A DNA stretch of 40,862 nt from Gemmatimonas phototrophica. GTDB lineage: Bacteria > Gemmatimonadota > Gemmatimonadetes > Gemmatimonadales > Gemmatimonadaceae. Under the pieces are notes generated by a model. That model had not been told where the DNA came from. It did not search any database and was given only the letters and a program-made list of their open reading frames with translations. The position numbers were made by a program, and so were the translations under genes. The stretch covers positions 1-40,862 of the forward strand of contig CAMBRJ010000002.1 of the NCBI GenBank assembly GCA_945870175.1. Reading direction: 5' to 3'. Positions 15,384 to 23,417 of the stretch are shown here, piece after piece; the stretch's first letter is position 1; every line of letters begins with the position of its first letter.

Positions 15384-15788
15384 ATGAGCGACGCACCGCT
15401 GCAAACACTGTTGCACCAAGAGCTCAGCAGCCAAATCATCCGCGCGTTCTATGAGGTGTATAACGCCCTCATGCGAGGCCTGCATGAAGTGTGCTACCAA
15501 AATGCGCTGCACGTCGAACTGCAGTTGCGCGGAATCCCCGTCGAACAGGAGGTCCCCTTTGCCGTGGTCTACAAGGGGCACATCATTGGGAAATCCCGCG
15601 TCGATCTGCTCGTCGACCGGAAGGTCATCGTCGAATGCAAGACCGCCAACACCTTGCACGCGCAGCATGAAGCGCAGATGCTGCACTACCTCAAAGCCAC
15701 CAACACCGAGCTTGGCCTGCTGATGTACTTCGGCTCGAAGCCACTGTTCCGGCGGTTCGTGCACACCAGCGACGTGACGGGGCCGTGA
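15384..15788 (+). CDS. GxxExxY protein (PD-(D/E)XK nuclease-like superfamily)
   Basis: This 134-residue protein contains the family motif as GLHEVCY (residues 32-38). The PD-(D/E)XK-type core is SRVDLLVDRKVIVECKT, with Asp74, Glu84 and Lys86 in the catalytic spacing, followed by a conserved HEAQMLHYLK helix and GLLMYFG strand. GxxExxY proteins occur in many environmental phyla, often in several copies per genome. Their biochemical role is undefined; nuclease activity is an inference from the fold. The gene stands alone between hrpB and a flippase-like gene. It has its own strong ribosome-binding site and a palindromic element (15100-15199) upstream. Its slightly lower G+C flank and solitary position fit an accessory gene acquired by transfer. 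Confidence 0.9.
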   Translation: MSDAPLQTLLHQELSSQIIRAFYEVYNALMRGLHEVCYQNALHVELQLRGIPVEQEVPFAVVYKGHIIGKSRVDLLVDRKVIVECKTANTLHAQHEAQMLHYLKATNTELGLLMYFGSKPLFRRFVHTSDVTGP

Positions 15789-15824
15789 GTCGGTCGCGTC
15801 GTGGGCCAACGATGCGCCCCCAAC

Positions 15825-15830
15825 TATCTT
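15825..15830 (+). promoter_or_regulatory. Putative -10 box (TATCTT) for the flippase-like gene
   Basis: TATCTT is followed by TTCGTG and then the ATG at 15837. The six-base spacing is the same as at 3251-3263 and one less than at 10022-10035. It suggests a leaderless transcript; no Shine-Dalgarno is present. The -35 region is not recognisable. Confidence 0.4.
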
Positions 15831-15836
15831 TTCGTG

Positions 15837-16835
15837 ATGTCTGCTGTGCGATGGCTCGTGACTGCCCTGTCGTTCGCCGCCATGATGGGGGTGTCGGCCT
15901 GGGTGGTCGCCTCTCATTGGCCGGCGGGGGGCATGCCGTGGCTGGCGTGGCCGGTGCACGCAGCGGCGTTGGCCACGGTAACGGCCGAGATCATCACCCG
16001 AGCGCTCAAGATCCAAGCGTCGGCGCGGGCGTGCGGCATTCCGCTGCGCTTCGGGACCGCGGTGCGGGTCTGCCTGGCCGGTGATTTCGCGGCGGCCATC
16101 ACGCCGGCCCGTTCAGGGGCGGAGCCGTCGCGCTTTTTGGTGCTGGCGGAAAGTGGCACCGGACCGGCGGGGCGCGTGCTGATTCTCTTCCTCGAGCTGT
16201 TTCTCGAGATGTGGTCGCTGGTGCTGGTGTGCACGGTTCTGGCGGTCCTCTTCGCCGGGCGTGGCGCCTCGGTGGCCGGACTGCTCAGTCTCGTGGGCGG
16301 CTACAGCGGCGTCGTGCTGGGCGTCGGTGCGGCGGGGGTAATCCTGTCCAAACGGAATGCCCACGGGCCGCCGCCCGTCTGGGCTCGGCGGGTGGGACTG
16401 CACGCCGGTCGCTGGCGCGTGGTGCAGCGTACGCTGCGGGCGCTGCGGGGGTCGGTGCAGTCGCTGCGGCGAGCCGATCCGGCGCTGATGCTGTTGGCCT
16501 TCGGGGGCTCGGTGCTGCACGTGCTGTTCAAGGTGGCCACGCTGCCCATACTGGTGTTTTTGGGCGACCCGTCGTTCCCGCGCACCATGGACACGCTGGC
16601 CCCGCTGGTGCTCTGGCCTCTGGCGCTCTTTTACGGCGGGGTGGTGGTGCCGGCGCCCGGCGGGGGTGGCTTTATCGAAGGCGCCTTCGCCGCCACGCTC
16701 GGTTCGGCGATTCCGGCGGGTATCTTTGCCGCATCGCTGCTCTGGTGGCGGTTCTACACGTTCTATCTGTATTTCCTCGTTGGTGGGGCGGCGGCGGGTG
16801 ATGCCGCCCTGCGTGCCCTGCGTCGTCCCAGCTGA
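15837..16835 (+). CDS. Lysylphosphatidylglycerol synthase TM-domain (flippase-like, UPF0104) membrane protein
   Basis: This 332-residue integral membrane protein has about eight hydrophobic helices. Two signatures of the flippase-like domain of MprF and UPF0104 proteins are present. One is ITPARSGAEPSRFLVL (about residue 85). The other is VPAPGGGGFIEGAF (about 270), matching the PtPGGxGxxE pattern. Such domains translocate or present lipids across the inner membrane; the substrate here is unknown, since no aminoacyl-transferase domain is attached. The start is ATG 15837; a GTG 12 codons upstream is less likely, as it would add polar residues and remove the -10 spacing. The EamA gene follows after 4 bp, so the two form an operon. 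Confidence 0.85.
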   Translation: MSAVRWLVTALSFAAMMGVSAWVVASHWPAGGMPWLAWPVHAAALATVTAEIITRALKIQASARACGIPLRFGTAVRVCLAGDFAAAITPARSGAEPSRFLVLAESGTGPAGRVLILFLELFLEMWSLVLVCTVLAVLFAGRGASVAGLLSLVGGYSGVVLGVGAAGVILSKRNAHGPPPVWARRVGLHAGRWRVVQRTLRALRGSVQSLRRADPALMLLAFGGSVLHVLFKVATLPILVFLGDPSFPRTMDTLAPLVLWPLALFYGGVVVPAPGGGGFIEGAFAATLGSAIPAGIFAASLLWWRFYTFYLYFLVGGAAAGDAALRALRRPS

Positions 16836-16839
16836 CGCG

Positions 16840-17850
16840 ATGTCCTTCACGAACCGTCCAATTTCCAGTACCAACGCCCCGTTGAACCCTGAGTTGGCCG
16901 TGGCCGCCGTCGAATCGGTCGGCGACGGCGCCGACCGGCGTGGCACCAAGTGGCGGCTGATCGCCGGGTTCCTCGTGATCTACATCGTTTGGGGGTCGAC
17001 GTATCTGGCGATTCACTGGGGCGTGGAGACGATCCCGCCGTTCGGGATGGGCGCGGTCAGATTCCTGTCTGCTGGCGCGTTATTGTATGCATGGTGCCGC
17101 TTTCGTGGCGCGAAAAAACCCACAAAGAGTCAGTGGAAGACGTCGGCGGTGATTGGCACGATGCTCCTGTTCGTGGGCAACGGGGCGGTCTCCTGGGCCA
17201 GTCAGCGGGTGCCCTCCGGGCTCACGTCGGTGCTGGTCGCCACCGTCCCCCTCTGGCTCGTGCTCTGTGAGCTCTGGCAGGGGAAGCGCCCGGAGCTCAT
17301 CAAGATCATCGGCGTCCTGATCGGCCTCGCCGGCGTCGCCCTGCTCGTCATGCCAACCGGTGCGGCCACGGCCACCGTCGACCCCGTGGGGGCCTTCGTG
17401 CTCACGCTAGGCTCGTTCTCGTGGACCGTGGGCTCGCTGTATTCGCGCACCGCGCGACAGGCCGAGTCGCCCGCGTTGGCGATCGCGATGCAGATGCTGG
17501 TGGGTGGCTCGCTGCTGCTGCTGCTGTCGCTGGCCTCAGGAGAGTGGACCTCGGCGCTGCACATCTCCGCCCGATCGGCGGCCTCGCTGCTCTACTTGAT
17601 TGTGTTCGGATCGCTGAGTGGATTCAGCACCTACATGTGGCTCCTGAAGGTGGCGAGCCCTGCGGCGGTGGGGACCTACGCGTATGTGAACCCGGCCGTC
17701 GCGGTGTTGCTCGGCGTGCTGTTCGCGGGTGAGCGGCTTCCGGCGCAGGCCGTCGCCGCGATGACGGTCATTCTGGGCGGGGTCGCCATGGTCAGCATTG
17801 CCGGTGGCGGTGCCAAGCGTATGGTCACCGCCGTTTGGCGCGCGCGCTGA
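16840..17850 (+). CDS. EamA/DMT-family transporter (RhaT-like exporter)
   Basis: This 336-residue protein has ten predicted membrane helices in two EamA repeats. The first starts VIYIVWGSTYLAIHWGVETI (about residues 46-65), and the second is around SFSWTVGSLYSRTA (about 190). The WGSTY motif is typical of the YedA-like subgroup of the drug/metabolite transporter superfamily, which generally exports metabolites or amino acids. A 40-residue soluble N-terminus is unusually long and precedes the first helix. The ATG at 16840 is 4 bp after the flippase-like gene's stop, implying one transcript. The stop codon lies within a 14-bp tandem repeat. The substrate is unknown. Confidence 0.9.
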   Translation: MSFTNRPISSTNAPLNPELAVAAVESVGDGADRRGTKWRLIAGFLVIYIVWGSTYLAIHWGVETIPPFGMGAVRFLSAGALLYAWCRFRGAKKPTKSQWKTSAVIGTMLLFVGNGAVSWASQRVPSGLTSVLVATVPLWLVLCELWQGKRPELIKIIGVLIGLAGVALLVMPTGAATATVDPVGAFVLTLGSFSWTVGSLYSRTARQAESPALAIAMQMLVGGSLLLLLSLASGEWTSALHISARSAASLLYLIVFGSLSGFSTYMWLLKVASPAAVGTYAYVNPAVAVLLGVLFAGERLPAQAVAAMTVILGGVAMVSIAGGGAKRMVTAVWRAR

Positions 17851-17885
17851 CGCGTCTGCGCTGACGCGTCTGCGCTGACGCGTCT
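17844..17885 (+). repeat. Tandem repeat, three copies of a 14-bp unit
   Basis: The unit GCGCTGACGCGTCT is repeated three times without change (17844-17857, 17858-17871, 17872-17885), followed by a partial GCTGA. The first copy contains the EamA stop codon (TGA 17848-17850). Each unit contains the palindrome GACGCGTC. The identity of the copies suggests recent slippage. Confidence 0.9.
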
Positions 17886-17948
17886 GCTGAATCCTGCGCG
17901 CGCGGGGGGGCGTACGGAACGGCGTACCCACTACTCCGGAGCGACACC

Positions 17949-18311
17949 ATGCGCACCCATATAAAAGTTGTCGGCATCGTCAACCTGCTCTACAGCGCGA
18001 TCGGCATCCTCGCCGCCGCTGGTGTGTTGATGGGCGGCATCTTCAGCTCGTTGGCCACGCTCAACCCTATCGTGCTGATTGTCGGCACGGTGACCAGCGC
18101 CCTGATAGCGATCGTGATCGGTGCCATCAGCGTGTTCGGCCTCATCGCGGGCTTCGCGCTGCTCAATCACCAGCAGTGGGCCCGCTACGTCATTCTGTTC
18201 GTGTCGGCGTTGCGTCTGTTGCGTTGGCCGTGGGGCACGCTGTTCGGGGGCTACTCGATTTGGGTGCTCATGCACGACGAGACGCGTCAGCTGTTCGCGA
18301 TGAAGTCGTAA
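17949..18311 (+). CDS. Small integral membrane protein (120 aa), unknown
   Basis: This 120-residue protein has three or four hydrophobic segments (about residues 7-30, 40-75 and 80-98). It ends with a short cytoplasmic tail, MHDETRQLFAMKS. The N-terminal THIKVVGIVNLLYSAIGIL and central LLNHQQWARYV segments look like a common small bacterial membrane protein family of unknown role, where a WAR motif precedes the third helix. The start is ATG 17949 with a GGAG site (17938-17941) seven bases upstream. It follows the EamA gene by about 100 bp, including the tandem repeat and a G-run (17904-17910), so independent expression is likely. No function can be assigned. Confidence 0.8.
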   Translation: MRTHIKVVGIVNLLYSAIGILAAAGVLMGGIFSSLATLNPIVLIVGTVTSALIAIVIGAISVFGLIAGFALLNHQQWARYVILFVSALRLLRWPWGTLFGGYSIWVLMHDETRQLFAMKS

Positions 18312-18430
18312 CACGCGATCGCAACACGCGGTCGTATGACGTTCGGCACGCCAGAGGTCGTCGCCGAGCAGGAGCCACGGTAGCAACACGGCGGCTGGCG
18401 TGCCGCGGGAATAGGCGGTAGCGTGCGACC

Positions 18431-20551
18431 GTGACCGCCATCCGTCCAGAGATCCGCACGCCCCCCCGCGTGGTGTTGCCGCACCTCTCGCGGCCGCAGC
18501 GCGCGTCCTTGGCGGCGCTTGCCCCGTGTGTACTCCGGGGGGCGCCGCCAAGCGCCGAGTCTGCGGCCGCGTTCGTCGCCCGATGTGATGCGCGACTGGA
18601 GTTACTCCCCGCGCATCGTCGCGCGCAGCTGGGGCTCGCCCTCGATGTCCTTGGTGGGCGCACGTCGGTGATGCTGGCCATTGGCAAAGCGACGCGCTTC
18701 GCGGCGTTGTCGGCGGACGATCAGACGCGTTGCTTCGATCGTTGGCTCAACTCGGCGCTCGCCCCGCTGCGCTCAGCCTCGCATTCCGTGCGTCGCCTGT
18801 TATTGGCGGTGCACTACGCGCGCCCGGACGTCACTGAGGCCATTGGCTACGCGGGGCCGATGCACCTGCGGTCACCGCGGGTGCCATGGGAAGGCCCGCT
18901 GCCCGGGGTCACTCGGCCCGACGAGCCGGTGGCGCGCGGTCCGGTCGCGCTGCCCACGATCATCGCCCCCGACCCGCTCCCACGCGGGGTGATTCCCGCC
19001 GTTGCCCTGCGCGCCGACCTGCATCGCACCGCCGATGTGGTTGTCATCGGCACTGGCGCTGGCGGCGCGGTCACGGCCGCCCGACTGGCCGAAGCCGGCT
19101 TCGAGGTGGTCGTGTTGGAGTCTGGCGCCTATCGCACGCGCGCCGATTTCAACGAACGGGAGGCCGAGCTCACCGAGCAGCTGTACGCCGACGGCGCGTT
19201 GCGGACCACCGACGATGCGTCGGTGGCATTGGTGCAGGGCAATACCGTGGGTGGATCCACCACGGTGAACTGGATGATCATGCTGCGCACGCCGGACTTC
19301 GTGCTCGATCAGTGGGCCACGGAATCCGGCGTGTATGGCATGACGCCGCGGGAGATGGGCCCCGTGTTCGAGCGCGTGGAGCGTGAGGTGCACGCCAGCG
19401 CCGTCCCCGAAGATGCCCATTCTGCCAACAACCGCATCCTGCTGGACGGGGCGCGGTCCCTCGGCTGGAAGGTGTCGACCGCGCAGATTAACGCCACCAA
19501 CTGCGTGCGTTGCGGCTTTTGCGGCGTGGGATGTCGGCATGACGCCAAGCAGTCTACGTTGGTGACGTTCGTGCCACGTGCGCTCACGGCCGGGGCCACG
19601 CTGCATGCCGATACGCACGTCGATCGGATCGAGATCCGCGAACGCGATACCGGATCGGGCACGCCGCCGCTCAAGCGCGTGCACGCCACCGTGCGCGATC
19701 CGTATTCGGGGCGCCCCGCACGCATGCTCACCATTGATGCACCTATCGTGGTCGTGGCCGGCGGCGCCATCGGCACACCGGCGCTGCTCCAACGCTCGGG
19801 GCTCGGTGGTGGCGGCGTGGGCCAGTGGCTGCGGCTGCATCCCACGACGGCGGTGTGGGGGCGGTATGATCGTGAGATCGTGACCAGCACCGGCATTCCG
19901 CTTACCACCATGTGCGATGAACATCTGCGCTGGCGAGGCACCGACTTCGGCTTCTGGATCGAAACGCCGCCGATGCATCCTTCGTTCACGGCGGCGGCCA
20001 TGCCCGGATTCGGTCAGTCACACCGCACCTTGATGTCGTCGTTCAACCAGCTCGGCGTGCTGATCGGTCTTACCCGCGACGGGGCCGAGCGCACACGTTC
20101 GAGCGGTCGCGTGCGAGTGAATCGGCGCGGCGAGACGTCGATCGCGTACGCGCTCACGGCGGAGGACCAACGCCGGGTACGCGCTTCGCTGTCGGCGACG
20201 GCGCAACTGCATTTCGCGGCTGGCGCTCGTGAAGTGGGGACCATGCACTCCACGCCGATCGTGGTCCGGTCGGCGGCCGATGTGGCTCGTCTCCAAGAAG
20301 GCTCCGTCGGTCCGAATCGGATCGGGCTCTTTTCAGCCCACGTGAACGGCACCTGTCGCATGGGCACCGATCCGTCCACGTCAGGCGCGACCCCGGAAGG
20401 CGAGCGGCACGGCGTGCGTGGGCTGTACATTTCCGATGGGTCCCTGCTGCCCACGTCACTCGGGGTAAACCCGCAGGAAACGATCATGGCGGTCGCGACC
20501 GTGCTCGCCGAGCGCATGGTGATGCGCCATGCCGGTGTGACCCGCACGTAG
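18431..20551 (+). CDS. GMC-family oxidoreductase, long-chain alcohol oxidase-like, with four-Cys motif
   Basis: This 706-residue FAD enzyme begins with about 190 residues of helical sequence resembling the N-terminus of long-chain fatty alcohol oxidases/GMC proteins. The FAD motif VVVIGTGAGGAVTAARLAEAG (about 203-223) follows. NTVGGSTTVNWM (271-282) is the family's second FAD signature. A cluster, NCVRCGFCGVGCRHDAK (Cys358, 361, 364, 368), looks like an iron-sulphur-type C-x2-C-x2-C-x3-C ligand set. The C-terminal active-site region has HVNGTCRMG and LYISDGSLLPTSLGVNPQET. Likely reaction: oxidation of an alcohol or sterol hydroxyl, with electrons passed to an unknown acceptor. The GTG at 18431 is the only start that includes the conserved N-terminus. 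No partner cytochrome lies nearby. Confidence 0.88.
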   Translation: MTAIRPEIRTPPRVVLPHLSRPQRASLAALAPCVLRGAPPSAESAAAFVARCDARLELLPAHRRAQLGLALDVLGGRTSVMLAIGKATRFAALSADDQTRCFDRWLNSALAPLRSASHSVRRLLLAVHYARPDVTEAIGYAGPMHLRSPRVPWEGPLPGVTRPDEPVARGPVALPTIIAPDPLPRGVIPAVALRADLHRTADVVVIGTGAGGAVTAARLAEAGFEVVVLESGAYRTRADFNEREAELTEQLYADGALRTTDDASVALVQGNTVGGSTTVNWMIMLRTPDFVLDQWATESGVYGMTPREMGPVFERVEREVHASAVPEDAHSANNRILLDGARSLGWKVSTAQINATNCVRCGFCGVGCRHDAKQSTLVTFVPRALTAGATLHADTHVDRIEIRERDTGSGTPPLKRVHATVRDPYSGRPARMLTIDAPIVVVAGGAIGTPALLQRSGLGGGGVGQWLRLHPTTAVWGRYDREIVTSTGIPLTTMCDEHLRWRGTDFGFWIETPPMHPSFTAAAMPGFGQSHRTLMSSFNQLGVLIGLTRDGAERTRSSGRVRVNRRGETSIAYALTAEDQRRVRASLSATAQLHFAAGAREVGTMHSTPIVVRSAADVARLQEGSVGPNRIGLFSAHVNGTCRMGTDPSTSGATPEGERHGVRGLYISDGSLLPTSLGVNPQETIMAVATVLAERMVMRHAGVTRT

Positions 20552-20603
20552 TGCGCAATTCTGTCCCATCAATGTTCCCGTCCTCCGACCACGAACGCCC
20601 GAT

Positions 20604-21176
20604 ATGAGTAAGGGAGAAAAGAAACGCCGCCGCGCGCTCGACGCGTATTCGATGCTGCAGCGCGCCGCCTCGATGGCGTCGGCGCAGGTCGAGCAGGCCG
20701 TGCATCCGTTCGGGCTCTCGGCGTCGCAGTTCGGAGTGCTGGAAACGCTGGAATTGCGCGGGCCGGTGCATCAGCAGGAGTTGGCCGTAGCGCTCGGGCG
20801 CAGCAAGGCGCAGATGACGGCGATCATCGACGCGCTCGAAGCGCGGGGCTGGGCGCGCCGCGAGCGACACGCCACTGATCGACGGTTCATCTCGGTCTAT
20901 CTCACCGACGACGGGCGCGAAGTGCTGGTGAGCACCGCCCCGGCACGGAGTGATGCGATCGTGGCGATCATGGCCGAATTGAGTGGTGAGCAACGCGCAC
21001 GCCTGGCGCGGCTGTGCCGGCGGCTGTTGCGCGTGCTCGATCCCGATCAGGCGAACGAGTTGGCCGACGACGTGACCGATGATGCGACGGTAGACGTGCA
21101 CGACGAACACGACGATGATTCTGATGACGCGCTGGAGACTCCGGCCGTCGAGACTCCGCTTCCTTCTCCGACGTAA
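20604..21176 (+). CDS. MarR-family transcriptional regulator
   Basis: This 190-residue winged-helix protein carries a recognition helix in VALGRSKAQMTAIIDALEARG (about residues 70-90) and the beta-wing RRERHATDRRFISVYLTDDG, both typical of MarR. MarR proteins act as homodimers and respond to small aromatic or lipophilic ligands or oxidants. The last 45 residues are strikingly acidic (DDDVTDDATVDVHDEHDDDS-like) and look disordered, which is not standard for MarR. Its stop is 3 bp before the aminotransferase start. It probably controls the aminotransferase/reductase operon and itself, but no operator palindrome was confidently found in the 52-bp gap upstream. Confidence 0.9.
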   Translation: MSKGEKKRRRALDAYSMLQRAASMASAQVEQAVHPFGLSASQFGVLETLELRGPVHQQELAVALGRSKAQMTAIIDALEARGWARRERHATDRRFISVYLTDDGREVLVSTAPARSDAIVAIMAELSGEQRARLARLCRRLLRVLDPDQANELADDVTDDATVDVHDEHDDDSDDALETPAVETPLPSPT

Positions 21177-21179
21177 TCG

Positions 21180-22346
21180 ATGGCCGGACGGCACTTTCTT
21201 CAGATCCCGGGACCGACACCGGTTCCCGACCGACTGCTGCGCGCCATGCACCGAGCGATGGAGGATCATCGCTCGTCGGCATTTCCGGCGCTGACGCGAT
21301 CGATCCTCTCGCGACTGCCTCAGGTCGTCCATCAGACCAAGGGCGAGCCGTTCGTTTTCCCGGCCACGGGTACCGCGATGTGGGAAGCGGCGCTGGTGAA
21401 CACGGTGAATCCCGGCGCACGACTCCTGGCCGTTCGCTTCGGACAGTTCTCGCACTTGTTCATTCAGACCGCGCGCGCCCTCGGTTATCAGGTAGACGTG
21501 ATCGAAGAGCCGTGGGGTGAGGTGGCCGATCCGGCCCGAATCGAAGCGGCGCTGGCCGCCGACACGGCGCATGAGATTCAAGGTGTGCTGCTGGTGCACA
21601 ACGAAACGGCCACCGGTGTCACGAGTGATGTGGCCGCCGTGCGCGCCGCGATCGATCGCGCACAGCATCCGGCGCTGCTGTTCGTGGACGGCGTGAGTTC
21701 GATTGCCAGCCTCGATTTTCAGTTCGATGCGTGGGGGGTAGACTGTGCCATCACGGGCACGCAGAAGGGCTTCATGTTGCCGGCCGGGCTCGGCATCCTC
21801 TACCTGAGCGAGAAAGCACTCGCGCGAGTGGACCGCTGCACGATGCCGCGCGCGTACTTCGATCTGCGCCCGATGCGCACGAACAACGCGCAGGGATTCT
21901 TTCCGAGCACGCCGGCGCTGTCGCTGCTGTTCGGTCTCGACGAAGCGCTCACGATGCTGCTGGACGAAGGCATGGCGGCGGTGGCCGAGCGTCACCGGTT
22001 TCTGGCCAATGGTGTGCGCGCGGCGGTGCAGGCGTGGGGGCTGCGGCAGTGTGCGAAGCGGCCCGAGATCGCCTCGAATTCACTCACGGCCGTGATGGTG
22101 CCCGAGGGGTACGACGCGCGCCACGTGATCGAGATGGCGTTCACGCGCTACGATATTTCGCTGGGATCGGGGCTGAACGAAGTCGCCGGCAAGGTCTTCC
22201 GCATCGGCCATATCGGCGATACGAACAGTCTCACGCTGGCCGGTGCGTTGTCGGGTGTGGAGATGGCGCTGTGCGATGCGGGCATTCCGATCACGCTTGG
22301 CAGTGGCGTCGGTGCCGCGCTCCAGCAGTGGCGGGTGTCGGCATGA
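21180..22346 (+). CDS. Class V aminotransferase, serine-glyoxylate / alanine-glyoxylate type
   Basis: This 388-residue PLP enzyme opens with LQIPGPTPVPDRLLRAMHR, the usual start of the SGAT/AGAT family. PLP-binding elements are FPATGTAMWEAAL (about 59-71), LFVDGVSSIAS (Asp170 near the pyridine ring) and the Schiff-base lysine in GTQKGFMLP (Lys196). The C-terminal YDISLGSGLNEVAGKVFRIG motif is characteristic of serine-glyoxylate aminotransferases of the serine pathway. Reaction: serine plus glyoxylate to hydroxypyruvate plus glycine (alanine may also serve). The next gene, overlapping by 4 bp, encodes a reductase able to reduce hydroxypyruvate to D-glycerate. The pair forms a glyoxylate/serine module, possibly under the upstream MarR. 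No further serine-cycle genes are in the window. Confidence 0.92.
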   Translation: MAGRHFLQIPGPTPVPDRLLRAMHRAMEDHRSSAFPALTRSILSRLPQVVHQTKGEPFVFPATGTAMWEAALVNTVNPGARLLAVRFGQFSHLFIQTARALGYQVDVIEEPWGEVADPARIEAALAADTAHEIQGVLLVHNETATGVTSDVAAVRAAIDRAQHPALLFVDGVSSIASLDFQFDAWGVDCAITGTQKGFMLPAGLGILYLSEKALARVDRCTMPRAYFDLRPMRTNNAQGFFPSTPALSLLFGLDEALTMLLDEGMAAVAERHRFLANGVRAAVQAWGLRQCAKRPEIASNSLTAVMVPEGYDARHVIEMAFTRYDISLGSGLNEVAGKVFRIGHIGDTNSLTLAGALSGVEMALCDAGIPITLGSGVGAALQQWRVSA

Positions 22347-23341
22347 GCGCCTTGTCGACGAACACGAAGGACGTCCGCGTGGTGGTCACGCGGAAGATGC
22401 CGGCCGCGGTGGAAGCGGAGATCGCGTCGCGCTACGACGCCTTGTTCAACAAGACCGATCTGGCGCTCGCCCCCGAGCAGTTGAAGCAAGTGTTGCAGCA
22501 AGCGGACATTGTGATGACCACGGTGACCGATCGGTGGACCGAAGAGATCTTCAACACGCCAGGCATCCGGGCGCGCATGTTGTGCAACGTGGGTATGGGG
22601 GTCAATCACATCAATGTGGCCGCCGCCAAGCGCGCCGGCATGACCATCAGTAACACGCCCGATGTCGTCACGGATGACACGGCCGACATCGCGATCGCGC
22701 TGATGCTGATGACGATGCGCCGGTTGGGCGAGGGCGAGCGGCATGTGCGCGGCGGTGCGTGGGGTGGACTACGCCCCACGTTCATGCTGGGGCGCACCCT
22801 TCGCGGCAAAACGCTCGGCATCGTGGGCTACGGTCGGATCGGTCGCGCGGTGGCGCGTCAGGCCGCGGCTGCGTTCGATATGAAGATCATCTATCATGCG
22901 CCGCGGGAACCGCGCATCGATGATCCGGCCACGGCGGGCCCGGCGGGCGCTGAACGCGTGGATTCGTTGGAAACGTTGCTGGCGCGCGCCGATGTGGTGT
23001 CGCTGCATTGCCCCGCCACACCCGAAACGCGTCACCTCATGAACGCGCGTACGCTCGCGCTGATGCCCGCGCATGCGTATCTGGTGAACACCGCGCGCGG
23101 TGACGTGATCGACGAAGCGGCGCTCGCGTCAGTACTGAAAGAGCGAAAGATCGCCGGCGCTGGTATCGATGTGTATGAGTTCGAACCCAGCGTGACGGCC
23201 GAGCTCATGGAGCTCGAGAACGTGGTGTTGTTGCCGCACCTGGGCAGCGCCACCATCGAGACGCGCACCAACATGGGCATGCGCGCGCTGTCGAACCTCG
23301 ATTCGTTCGTTCAGACCGGGAGCGTCAGCGACCCGGTCTGA
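22343..23341 (+). CDS. D-2-hydroxyacid dehydrogenase, glyoxylate/hydroxypyruvate reductase-like
   Basis: This 332-residue NAD(P)-dependent enzyme shows the full D-isomer dehydrogenase set. The nucleotide-binding motif is LGIVGYGRIGRAVARQ (about 158-173). The catalytic Arg252 is in NTARGDVID, Glu281 in IDVYEFEP, and His299 in LLPHLGSAT. It reduces glyoxylate to glycolate or hydroxypyruvate to D-glycerate. The sequence GVGVNHINVAAAKRAGM-like N-terminal half matches this subgroup. The ATG at 22343 overlaps the aminotransferase stop (ATGA), giving translational coupling. The frame is open upstream, but that stretch is inside the aminotransferase gene. Coenzyme preference cannot be settled; no strong acidic NAD-selecting residue follows the glycine motif (KIIYHAPREP suggests Arg/His, compatible with NADP). 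Confidence 0.92.
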   Translation: MSALSTNTKDVRVVVTRKMPAAVEAEIASRYDALFNKTDLALAPEQLKQVLQQADIVMTTVTDRWTEEIFNTPGIRARMLCNVGMGVNHINVAAAKRAGMTISNTPDVVTDDTADIAIALMLMTMRRLGEGERHVRGGAWGGLRPTFMLGRTLRGKTLGIVGYGRIGRAVARQAAAAFDMKIIYHAPREPRIDDPATAGPAGAERVDSLETLLARADVVSLHCPATPETRHLMNARTLALMPAHAYLVNTARGDVIDEAALASVLKERKIAGAGIDVYEFEPSVTAELMELENVVLLPHLGSATIETRTNMGMRALSNLDSFVQTGSVSDPV

Positions 23342-23417
23342 CGCCGCACGAAATTCAAGGTATGCCCCGCGCCACCCCCGCCGCTTAGGTTGCGTTCACG
23401 CTGGTGCACAGGCTCCG

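Noticed and set aside
17904..17910. Run of seven G bases as a phase-variable tract
   Set aside because: It lies outside any coding region and is short for this base composition.
20484..21995. 503-codon minus-strand frame opposite the MarR and aminotransferase genes
   Set aside because: It is Arg/His-rich and lacks domains, while the plus-strand genes have clear PLP and winged-helix motifs.
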